This document shows, piece after piece, positions 6,860-13,292 of a DNA stretch of 13,292 nucleotides (position 1 is the first letter of the stretch; every line of letters starts with the position of its first letter). The notes beneath the pieces were generated by a model, which saw nothing but the letters and a program-made list of their open reading frames with translations, made no database searches and was not told where the DNA came from. The translations under genes and the position numbers were made by a program. The stretch comes from Prevotella sp. CAG:924 (GTDB lineage: Bacteria > Bacteroidota > Bacteroidia > Bacteroidales > Bacteroidaceae), in assembly GCA_000431975.1 (NCBI GenBank), contig HF988448.1, positions 1 through 13,292 on the forward strand. The letters are read 5' to 3'.

Positions 6860-6945
6860 AGGCGGGATGATCCCGTCTACTACAAGCCTTTTTGTACGAA
6901 AAACGGGGCGGATCCAATGATGGATTCGTCCCGTCTGAGTTTTTA
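6860..6945. terminator. Bidirectional terminator region between convergent genes
   Basis: A seven-pair hairpin (arms 6860-6866 and 6872-6878) is followed by a stronger one: ACGGGGCGGATCC (6903-6915) pairs with 6922-6934 over 13 positions, two of them G-U, around a six-base loop. Plus-strand transcripts meet TTTTT at 6940-6944. Minus-strand transcripts meet TTTTT directly after the stem (complement of 6899-6903). It serves both the barrel gene and the esterase gene. Confidence 0.8.
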
Positions 6946-6975
6946 TTAGGAGCTGGCCAATGACCAAGGCCTTTC

Positions 6976-8403
6976 TTACCAGTTGTCTGTACGGAAGGGA
7001 AAGAGAGGCAGTCCGCCACCGTTAGCCACATTGCCGAGCTGGAAGTTGCGGAAGCAGTAGCGTACGGCTACGGGAACTTTCACCTCCGGGCTGGTGATGC
7101 AGAGCCCTTTGTTCCAGTCGTAGAAGGCTTTGGCCGGATGGAACACCTTGTCGGCACCGGCTACTTCGAATCCTTGTATGTCCTCATAGCGTGAGATGGC
7201 ACGGTAGTCGTTGGTCAGACGTACGAAGCACGTGTCGTTGCTGATTGTCATCTCCTTGAACTGAGGGCTCTCACACATGAGTGAGGTCATGCCGTAGTCG
7301 TGATGGAGGGCGATGTAGGCCAGCCGCTGTCCCACGGGCTTTTTCATCGTAGGATGTATCTGTTGTGTCTCGTAGGGATAGACGAGGTCCTCAGTGCAGA
7401 CGATGTCGCTGTTGGGGATGATCTTCGAGGCTTTCAGTTGCTGTTCACGGAGAAGGGGACCGACGGTGCCGTTGACATCACCATTGTAATAAGGTGCGAT
7501 CTGTACGAAATAGAATGGTATCTGACCGAGCTTGAAGTCGCGTCGCCATTGCTCTACAAGGAGCTTGAGCCGCTGGGAGTACTGGTCACCGGGTGCTCCC
7601 ACGTTGGAACAGCCTTGATAGAAAAGGATGCCTTTGACCGTGAAGTTAAGGATTGGTGAGAAGGTGCCGTTACCCCAGACGAGCGGACGGAGATAGTCGC
7701 CGGGGTATTTCTTGACGTTGGTCATCGAGTCGAGCGACTCATCGGTGTATTTCTTCAGGTTGTCGGCATCAAGCCAGCTCTCCACGCGTGTGCCGCCTTT
7801 GTTGGCTAGGATCAGTCCGACAGGAATGTCGAGAGCACGGTTCACTGTCTGTGCGAAGAAGTAGCCTGTGGCTGAGCAGTCGCCTACAGTGGCCGGCGAG
7901 ATGGTCTGCCATTGGCAGTTGGCATCGTCGAGGGGCTGCATCGACATTACCGATGGTATCTTCACATAGTGTAAGCCTTTGTATTGCGAGGCATTGACAA
8001 CCTCGTTGTTGTAGCCTTCTACGGGACAGTTGTCAAATCCGCGGAGGGGCATCTCCATGTTGCTCTGTCCGGCACATACCCATACCTCGCCGGCAAGGAC
8101 ATCTTTCAGTGTTGTTGTGCCGTCACCGTCGTCGAAGGTGATGGAAAGTGGCGTATAGCCGGCTTTCGGAGTTCTTATGGTGAGTATCCATTTGCCGTTT
8201 TTGTCAGTCTTGGCTGTTGCCGTCTGGTCCGACCATGAGGTCGTGGCTTTCACGGTCGTTCCGGGCTTGTCCCAACCCCACAGGCGGACGTCGGTCTGTT
8301 GTTGCACGATCATGCCGTCGCCCAGCAGATGGGGGAGACGTACACGGGCACCCACCGTAGTGGCAAAGGCGGCGAGGGCCATCATAAGGATTGTTTTTCT
8401 CAT
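6976..8403 (-). CDS. SASA-family (sialate O-acetylesterase-like) carbohydrate esterase
   Basis: A 475-residue exported protein. MRKTILMMALAAFATTVGA is a signal peptide, so the enzyme is expected in the periplasm. The N-terminal part (LPHLLGDGMIVQQ...VRLWGWDKPG, about 23-49) is the usual leading beta-domain. The catalytic SGNH-type part follows: VCAGQSNMEMPL with nucleophile Ser114, NKGGTRVESWL (201-211), FYQGCSNVG (261-269) and IHPTMKKPVG with the catalytic His350. Many members have GESN where this has GCSN, so Glu is replaced by Cys. Members remove O-acetyl groups from sialic acids or from plant polysaccharides. Here it follows an alpha-galactosidase gene by 143 bases on the same strand, with a hairpin between, which favours acetylated hemicellulose; no sialidase is near. 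The substrate is inference. Confidence 0.88.
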   Translation of the reverse strand: MRKTILMMALAAFATTVGARVRLPHLLGDGMIVQQQTDVRLWGWDKPGTTVKATTSWSDQTATAKTDKNGKWILTIRTPKAGYTPLSITFDDGDGTTTLKDVLAGEVWVCAGQSNMEMPLRGFDNCPVEGYNNEVVNASQYKGLHYVKIPSVMSMQPLDDANCQWQTISPATVGDCSATGYFFAQTVNRALDIPVGLILANKGGTRVESWLDADNLKKYTDESLDSMTNVKKYPGDYLRPLVWGNGTFSPILNFTVKGILFYQGCSNVGAPGDQYSQRLKLLVEQWRRDFKLGQIPFYFVQIAPYYNGDVNGTVGPLLREQQLKASKIIPNSDIVCTEDLVYPYETQQIHPTMKKPVGQRLAYIALHHDYGMTSLMCESPQFKEMTISNDTCFVRLTNDYRAISRYEDIQGFEVAGADKVFHPAKAFYDWNKGLCITSPEVKVPVAVRYCFRNFQLGNVANGGGLPLFPFRTDNW

Positions 8404-8467
8404 TGTTATAGTAGGATTGTAGTCTTGTTTATTTTATAGGCCTTTCCCTGTACAGGTGTTCTTGTCA

Positions 8468-8516
8468 CTGCCACAGGCTTGCCTTCGGTCTCGTGGCCGG
8501 TGGCAGCCTGCGGCAG
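8468..8516. repeat. Intercistronic hairpin between GH36 and esterase genes
   Basis: CTGCCACAGGCT (8468-8479) pairs with AGCCTGCGGCAG (8505-8516) over 12 positions with one mismatch on this strand, which is a G-U pair in the minus-strand RNA. The loop can extend the stem through GCC/GGC (8481-8483 with 8502-8504) and CGG/CCG (8486-8488 with 8497-8499). It occupies the 143-base gap inside the minus-strand operon. No T-run follows on that strand, so partial termination or transcript protection of the upstream GH36 message is more likely than full termination. Confidence 0.6.
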
Positions 8517-8546
8517 GTGTTGTTGTAGAGAAAAGGCGACAGGGGA

Positions 8547-10715
8547 TTATTCCAGAGAGAGCACGCGGCTGGCCCAGCCGTTCATGTTCCAGTCGCCTCC
8601 TGTAGGCATCTCCAGTCCTTCGTTCATAAGGTAGGCACCGGTGAACTGCTTACCCTCGCACCAGAGGGGATTCTTGTCGGTCCGGTCGAGCTCGTGTATG
8701 GTGTAGAGGCGGTCGGGATCGAGGCCGGCCATGCGGACACGCGGCAGATGGGCGTTGACGAAGGTGTCGAGCTTCCACCAGAAGAAGACAGCCTTCGACT
8801 TGTCATCGTTTACATACATCATCGAAGCTACGCCTTTCTTGTCGTACGGACTCACAAGACGGTAGAGGTTGCCCAGCTGCACGATGGGACGGATCTGCTT
8901 ATATTCACCGATGGCTTTCCGGCATATAGTCTTCTCCTCATCGGTCATGTCCTTAGGCTGCAGCTCCATGCCCAGACGACCCGACATGGCTACGTCGATG
9001 CGGTATTTCAGCGGGATGATGCGGCCCGTGTTGGGATTAGGCGATTTGGAGATGTGACAGGCCATCGTCATTGAGGGGAAGAAGTAGGAGGTGCCCCATT
9101 GGATATAGATGCGTTGGAGGGCATCAGTATTATCGCTCACCCAGAACTCATCGAAGTAGGGCAGCACACCCCAGTTGGCGCGTCCGCCGCCGCTGGCACA
9201 GGCCTGTATGATCAGGTCGGGATATTTGTCGCGGATGCGCTGCAGTGTCTTTTCCAGTCCGCGGTGATAGTTGATGAACAGCTCGCTCTGGTCTGCAGCT
9301 GGGAGACACTGTGAGCCATGGTTGGCGATGTGCATGTTGGCATCCCATTTGATGTAGGCCAGATCAGGATTCTGTTGTTTCAGGCGGTCGACAACGGAGA
9401 ATACAAAGTCCTGTACCTCCGGGTTGCCCATGTCGAGGACGAGCTGTGTACCGCCACGTCCCGTGACGGCATCGCGTTTGGGAGCTTTGACGATCCAGTC
9501 GGGATGTTTCTCGTAGAGACGGCTCTTGGTGTTGGTCATTTCCGGCTCTATCCATATACCGAACTTGATGCCGTGCTTCTTGGCCATATCGATGAGGCCG
9601 GGTATGCCGTGGGGCAGTTTCACGGTATCTACCTTCCAGTCGCCGAGGGCTTTGTCGTCGATGGTGCGTCGGTATTTGGTACCGAACCAGCCGTCGTCCA
9701 TGACAAAGAGCTCCCCGCCCATGTCGGCGATGTCACCCATCATCTGGTCCATTGTCGGCTCGTTGACATTCATGTACACGCCCTCCCAGGAGTTGAGTAG
9801 AATCATGCGTGGCTCATTACCATGCATGAGACGGTATTCGCGACCCCAACGGTGGAAGTTACGGCTGGCGCCTGACAGTCCTTCCGTGGAGTAGGTGAGA
9901 GCCAGATGGGGTGTGACGAATGTCTCGCCGCGCTTGAGGTGGTATTCGGAGTTCTGTGCATCGATGCCTGCAAAGAAATAATGGTATTCCGACTCGTCGG
10001 TCACGGCCTGCAGCAGATAGTTGCCGCTATAGCAGAGAGCGGCGCCGATGACGCGCCCCGTGTTTTCCTGTGCTTTTCCATCGAGGGAGAACATTACCTC
10101 TGCGTGCTCTGTTGTGGCATTGCGCACACCGTCGCGGTTGCGTATCAGCTTCTCACCGGCCAGCAGAGGCTCTTCGGCCACCTGACATTCATTGCCCCAC
10201 GCTCCGTAGAGATGGCTTATCCAAACGTCACCGCGGCGGATGGGAAGTGTGGCGGAAGCAAACTGGGAAAGGGTCACAGTGCCTTTTTCCTTGTTGGTGA
10301 TCTCGGCCCATGTCTCTATCATGTCTACGTCGCTGAACGATTTATATTTCAGGTCAACGGTCAGTCCGTAGACACGGTCTTTCATGTGGATCGTTGTCAC
10401 GTCGCCCTGCTGCTCAGAACCGGTGACGACAAGCTGTGTCGACATATTGCCGTCGGCATGACGTACGGAGAGGGCGGCGGGACGGCAGTTGCCCATACCA
10501 TAGGCAGGATAGGCATTCATGTTGCCCCCCATGGGATAAGGTAGATTGTTTTGCATTGCGGTCTGCAGGCGCGGACCGAAATACACGTAGTTGGCTTGCT
10601 GCCCTTCATCGGCCTGGATGACGAGCGACATGTTGGGGGTCTGGATGCCGAGTTGGCGGCCATTCGCTCCTAGCACGCCCAATAGCATCAGACACGACAG
10701 TACGGTTTTTCTCAT
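8547..10715 (-). CDS. GH36 alpha-galactosidase
   Basis: A 722-residue protein. The ATG at 10715 is chosen because it opens a signal peptide (MRKTVLSCLMLLGVLGANG) and lies about 38 bases downstream of a good -7 element; the frame's first ATG at 10892 is upstream of that promoter. After an N-terminal beta-domain come the GH36 catalytic motifs: LLNSWEGVYMN (306-316), FVMDDGWFG (337-345), DWKVD (359-363), GIWIEPEM (386-393), YIKWDAN with nucleophile Asp458, CASGGGR (506-512) and WVSDNTDA (525-532) with the acid/base Asp. Length matches the long GH36 enzymes. It should remove alpha-1,6-linked galactose from melibiose-type oligosaccharides or galactomannan in the periplasm. The gene heads a two-gene minus-strand unit with the esterase and is divergent from a GH5 gene. 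Confidence 0.95.
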   Translation of the reverse strand: MRKTVLSCLMLLGVLGANGRQLGIQTPNMSLVIQADEGQQANYVYFGPRLQTAMQNNLPYPMGGNMNAYPAYGMGNCRPAALSVRHADGNMSTQLVVTGSEQQGDVTTIHMKDRVYGLTVDLKYKSFSDVDMIETWAEITNKEKGTVTLSQFASATLPIRRGDVWISHLYGAWGNECQVAEEPLLAGEKLIRNRDGVRNATTEHAEVMFSLDGKAQENTGRVIGAALCYSGNYLLQAVTDESEYHYFFAGIDAQNSEYHLKRGETFVTPHLALTYSTEGLSGASRNFHRWGREYRLMHGNEPRMILLNSWEGVYMNVNEPTMDQMMGDIADMGGELFVMDDGWFGTKYRRTIDDKALGDWKVDTVKLPHGIPGLIDMAKKHGIKFGIWIEPEMTNTKSRLYEKHPDWIVKAPKRDAVTGRGGTQLVLDMGNPEVQDFVFSVVDRLKQQNPDLAYIKWDANMHIANHGSQCLPAADQSELFINYHRGLEKTLQRIRDKYPDLIIQACASGGGRANWGVLPYFDEFWVSDNTDALQRIYIQWGTSYFFPSMTMACHISKSPNPNTGRIIPLKYRIDVAMSGRLGMELQPKDMTDEEKTICRKAIGEYKQIRPIVQLGNLYRLVSPYDKKGVASMMYVNDDKSKAVFFWWKLDTFVNAHLPRVRMAGLDPDRLYTIHELDRTDKNPLWCEGKQFTGAYLMNEGLEMPTGGDWNMNGWASRVLSLE

Positions 10716-10759
10716 TGTTTGAATCCTATAGGTAATTAATAAATTTGTTTTATGCATTG

Positions 10760-10767
10760 CAAAAGTA
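10760..10767 (-). promoter_or_regulatory. -7 promoter element of the GH36-esterase unit
   Basis: TACTTTTG on the minus strand is a full match to TAnnTTTG. Transcription would begin near 10753, giving a leader of about 38 bases before the GH36 ATG. No clear TTTG was found 19-21 bases upstream, where the sequence is a T-rich run. Confidence 0.5.
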
Positions 10768-10844
10768 AGAATAAAAAATGAGAAAAGATTGTATTCACAA
10801 TTATAAAATGTTATATTGTCGGGAGTATTTCTGATAGGTACATA

Positions 10845-11002
10845 CATTGCAATTCGTTGCAGTGTTCCGGCTATGCTGTATCCAGCTCCCAAGTGTCTTT
10901 GCTGACACCGTGACAGTTGCCGGCTGTGTGGTTATGTGCCGGTTGTATATCGTAAAATATATGTTGTGCGACGGCTGTTTTTGCCTGTAATACAGGCTTT
11001 TT
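10845..11002 (+). ncRNA. Candidate small RNA ending in an intrinsic terminator
   Basis: Stems in order: CATTGCAA/TTGCAGTG around a TTCG loop (10845-10864, one G-U), GCTG/CAGC (10875-10886), GTGTC/GACAC (10893-10908), CCGGC/GCCGG (10920-10942) and the terminator (10983-11002). No plus-strand gene precedes the terminator, since the region upstream is antisense to the GH36 leader, so a short plus-strand transcript would explain it. No promoter with a full -7 element was found for it, which keeps confidence low. Confidence 0.25.
10983..11002 (+). terminator. Orphan intrinsic terminator upstream of GH5
   Basis: GCCTGT (10983-10988) and ACAGGC (10992-10997) form a perfect six-pair stem with a three-base loop, followed at once by TTTTT (10998-11002). 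It lies before the GH5 -7 element at 11078, so it is not that gene's attenuator if that promoter is used. It works only for plus-strand transcripts. Confidence 0.5.
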
Positions 11003-11044
11003 ATGAAAAAGTGGTATGATGTAACATATAATAAATATTTTGAG

Positions 11045-11124
11045 CGATAGAGGGAAGTGCCGTTGTGGGAAATGCGTTAATTTTGCAGCATCCAAAACAA
11101 ACTATACTACTATATACTCTATCG
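11045..11124. repeat. Eight-base inverted repeat flanking the GH5 -7 element
   Basis: CGATAGAG (11045-11052) and CTCTATCG (11117-11124) are perfect inverted copies, 64 bases apart, placed almost symmetrically around the -7 element at 11078-11085. They could be paired operator half-sites or chance; there is no further support. Confidence 0.25.
11078..11085 (+). promoter_or_regulatory. -7 promoter element of the GH5 gene
   Basis: TAATTTTG is an exact TAnnTTTG match, 46 bases before the ATG at 11132. No TTTG is found 19-21 bases upstream, so activation by a regulator may be needed, or the -33 element is weak. Confidence 0.45.
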
Positions 11125-11131
11125 TGATCGT

Positions 11132-13186
11132 ATGAAACATTCTCTATTATGGGTCCTTCTGTTTTTTGCTTTGTCGGCTGGGGCTCAGAAGCCGCTTGCG
11201 TTAAAAGTGGACGGCCGCGATCTGGTAAACACAGATGGTAAGAAAGTGTTGTTGCAGGGAGTGATGGACACTCCCAATCCCTATTTCAATTCCTATCGGT
11301 GGGGAGGATCGGCGACAGACAACAATGTGCAGTCATGCATCTATTATTTTGACAAGCTGTTCACGGCGATCACCAACAAATCATAGGGAGCATATTGCAA
11401 TGCGTTCCGCCTTCATCTGGATCCCTGCTGGACCAACGATCCCGATAAGCCACAGACAGGTAAGGATTCCGGCGAGGCGAATATCTCACAATTTAGTGAG
11501 GCAAGGCTTGAAAAGTATATGGGCACGCTCTATACGAAGCTGATCAAGAGTGCCCTTGCCCATGGCCTTTATGTGGTAGTGCGTCCTCCCGGAGTGTGTC
11601 CTCAGGGTATCAAGGTGGATGGCGACTATCAGAAGTATCTTCTGAAGGTGTGGGACATTGTTTCCAGAGATGCCGACATACAGGCCAACAGTGGTCAGGT
11701 GTCGCTTGAATTGGCCAATGAGCCGGTGGAGGTGTATGGTGCCGACAGTACAGCCTCACCTTCGGCGTTGCACGACTTTTTCCAGCCCATCGTCGATAAG
11801 ATCCGTGCCAACGGTTTTGACGGCATCATCTGGGTGCCGGGGTCCGGCTGGCAGAGCAACTACACAGGCTATCGCGACTATCCCATCACTGGTGATAATA
11901 TCGGATATGCTGTCCACGACTATGTAGGCTGGTATGACTGCACGGACGACAATGCCGACGGCGACCGGCTGATCACCTCCTTTGCCAATAGTGTGCCTGT
12001 CGTGACGACCAGTCCCGTGATTATTACAGAGATAGACTGGAGTCCGGAGGATGACAGCAACGGACATTACAATGAGCATGGTGAATGGGTACCGGGCAAT
12101 CTGGGAACATGGGCTACCGGCACGACGTCGCGCTGGGGCAATGCTTTCAAGCAGCTTCATGACTACTATGGCAATATCAGCATGACGCTCTCGGGTACCG
12201 GATGCTACATTGATATTGACACCTACCTTAATCAGGGCGTTGTAACACCAGCATTTGACGGCAATCCTGAAGCCTGTGCACAGGCATGCTTCGACTGGTA
12301 TAAGGAATGGTATGAGAAGCAAGGTGATCCTTCCGACAGCAACTGTGCTACGGCACTGGAGGCAGGCAGTGACGAAAAAGAGGTGATGATCGGCTCACAG
12401 AGCAAGATAGAGCTTATTGCCACATTTAAAGACGGACACACCGAGGATGTGGCGGCACAGGCCGACTATTCGGTTAAGGGCGACGACTCGTGTGTCAGTA
12501 TCGTCTGCGGACTGATCACAGGTCTGAAACAGGGAAAGGCTACTGTCACGGCAACATATACCGATGCATGGGGTAATGTGCTCACAGACGATTTTGATGC
12601 CAATACTACCTATTTCCCATGGGGAGAGGAATATGTCAAGACGGATATATGGGAACAAGGCACATACGACGAGGAGACACGTACTTTCCACACTGGTCAG
12701 TGGGGCCAGGAAGGATGGGTGTATGACAACGGTGTAGACATGAGTGGATATAAGTATCTGGTGGTGTTACTCGACAAACCCACATCCATCTACTCCAATA
12801 TCCATCTTTATCCACAGAACAGCATCTGGGGTAAAGGATATAGTCAGGATTTTGTTTACGGTGAGACACAGCTGGTGGTACCCTTACAGACCATTACTTA
12901 CAATAGTGGCAGTGCCGAGGATGGTCAGCCCTTCGATCTCAAGCATGTGTACATCGTATCGCTTTGGTCGAACGGTGAGGGAGAGATAGACGTGAATGAC
13001 ATCTATCTCACCAACAACGATGACTTCACACCTACCGGCATCAGTCGGTCTGTAACAGGCGGAGGATGCACGGACGGTCCGGTCTATAACTTGCAGGGCA
13101 TTGAGGTGGCACACGACAGTGAAGAGGCTGCACATCTGCCCAAGGGTATCTATATCCGGAATGGAAAGAAATTTATTGTTAGGTAA
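11132..13186 (+). pseudogene. GH5 endoglycanase interrupted by an in-frame TAG
   Basis: One frame of 685 codons, broken only by TAG at 11384-11386 (codon 85). Before it are a signal peptide (MKHSLLWVLLFFALSAGAQ) and the GH5 start (GVMDTPNPYFNSYRWG). Directly after it the same frame gives GAYCNAFRLHLDPCWTNDPD, and the next in-frame ATG is 11519. Counting the full frame, the acid/base is Glu197 in LELANEP and the nucleophile Glu300 in ITEIDW; a BIG2-like domain lies near 414-487, a beta-sandwich, possibly carbohydrate-binding, near 489-634, and the tail PVYNLQGIEV...LPKGIYIRNGKKFIVR resembles a type IX-like sorting tail. Activity would be on beta-glucan or beta-mannan. The first fragment lacks catalytic residues, and the second lacks the signal and first strands, so normal decoding should give no active exported enzyme. 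A recent nonsense mutation, sequencing error, readthrough or reassigned TAG are the options. Confidence 0.85.
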
Positions 13187-13216
13187 TAAATATCTGTTAG
13201 GTTAGAAAAAGTGAGG

Positions 13217-13245
13217 GAGGGCGTATCCGGGATGGATACGTCCTC
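13217..13245 (+). terminator. Terminator hairpin after the GH5 gene
   Basis: GAGGGCGTATCC (13217-13228) pairs with GGATACGTCCTC (13234-13245) over 12 positions with one G-U, around a five-base loop, 30 bases after the stop. The following TTGTTGATTTATT is T-rich but not a clean run, so it is a moderately strong terminator. The remaining bases to the right edge show no start of a gene. Confidence 0.6.
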
Positions 13246-13292
13246 TTGTTGATTTATTAATATTGCTGTCCGGTAAAAAAGGAAATGGCATA

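Larger units (their letters stand above)
10716..11131. other. 416-base divergent intergenic region, GH36 and GH5
   Basis: The left end holds the GH36 promoter. The centre (10845-11002) holds a row of hairpins ending in an intrinsic terminator on the plus strand. The right end holds a -7 element for the GH5 gene (11078-11085) between inverted repeats. The 74-codon minus-strand frame at 10871-11095 crosses all these structures and has no protein-like features. Confidence 0.5.

Noticed and set aside
9318..10544. Two plus-strand frames of 160 and 212 codons opposite GH36
   Set aside because: They lie wholly antisense to a clear glycoside hydrolase with all catalytic motifs and have no promoter or domain character.
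10871..11095. A 74-codon minus-strand frame upstream of GH36
   Set aside because: It runs through several hairpins and a terminator and lacks protein-like features or a promoter.
11325..11543. A frame overlapping the TAG of GH5, considered as evidence for a frameshift
   Set aside because: The GH5 sequence continues in the original frame directly after TAG, so no frameshift is needed; the other frame is Arg/Ser/Ile-rich noise.
1..13292. CRISPR arrays, tRNA/rRNA genes, insertion sequences, phage or toxin-antitoxin genes
   Set aside because: No regularly spaced repeats, cloverleaf-like sequence, transposase motifs or small paired toxin-antitoxin frames were found on either strand.

Overview
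The window looks like chromosome from a Bacteroidota gut or oral commensal, most likely Prevotella or a close relative. The signs are: TAnnTTTG-type -7 promoter elements before several genes; weak Shine-Dalgarno sites; lipoprotein signals followed by acidic residues directly after the lipobox cysteine (CSDDD, CKDD); a small 'PorT-like' outer-membrane beta-barrel; and a glycosidase ending in a C-terminal tail of the YNLxG...LPKGIYIxNGKK kind. No tRNA, rRNA, CRISPR array, transposase or phage gene is visible.

Left part (1-4168, minus strand). A three-gene operon runs leftward from a well-formed promoter (-33 at 4224-4227, -7 at 4196-4203, 20-base spacer). It encodes an outer-membrane porin of the phosphate-selective porin O/P type with a Glu-rich stretch, an imelysin-like M75 lipoprotein with the HxxE motif, and a di-heme thiol-oxidoreductase-like lipoprotein (DHOR/DUF1111) that runs off the left edge. 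Imelysin and DHOR homologues recur together in loci implicated in iron uptake. Both lipoproteins carry acidic residues after the lipidated Cys that resemble the Bacteroidota surface-export signal.

Middle part (4169-6975). A plus-strand UPF0597/CyuA-type L-cysteine desulfidase or L-serine dehydratase gene follows, ending at an unusually long terminator hairpin. Next is a small outer-membrane beta-barrel gene preceded by about 227 bases of leader containing at least six short perfect hairpins. A bidirectional terminator separates it from the convergent sugar genes.

Right part (6976-13292). A carbohydrate cluster: GH36 alpha-galactosidase followed by a sialate-O-acetylesterase-family (SASA) esterase on the minus strand, and a divergent GH5 endoglycanase on the plus strand. 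Together they would suit stripping galactosyl and acetyl decorations and cutting the backbone of a beta-mannan or glucan-type hemicellulose; that substrate is inferred. No SusC/SusD pair lies in the window. The GH5 gene has an in-frame TAG at 11384-11386. The frame continues uninterrupted on both sides with good family sequence, so it is a one-codon nonsense interruption of an otherwise intact gene, not a frameshift.

The most notable observations are the amber-interrupted GH5, the structured leader of the small beta-barrel gene, a candidate small RNA ending in an intrinsic terminator between the divergent glycosidase genes, the strong Shine-Dalgarno with a Cys-rich in-frame extension and an alternative short ORF ahead of the cysteine enzyme, and long intercistronic hairpins inside both minus-strand operons. 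None of these by itself proves a new system.
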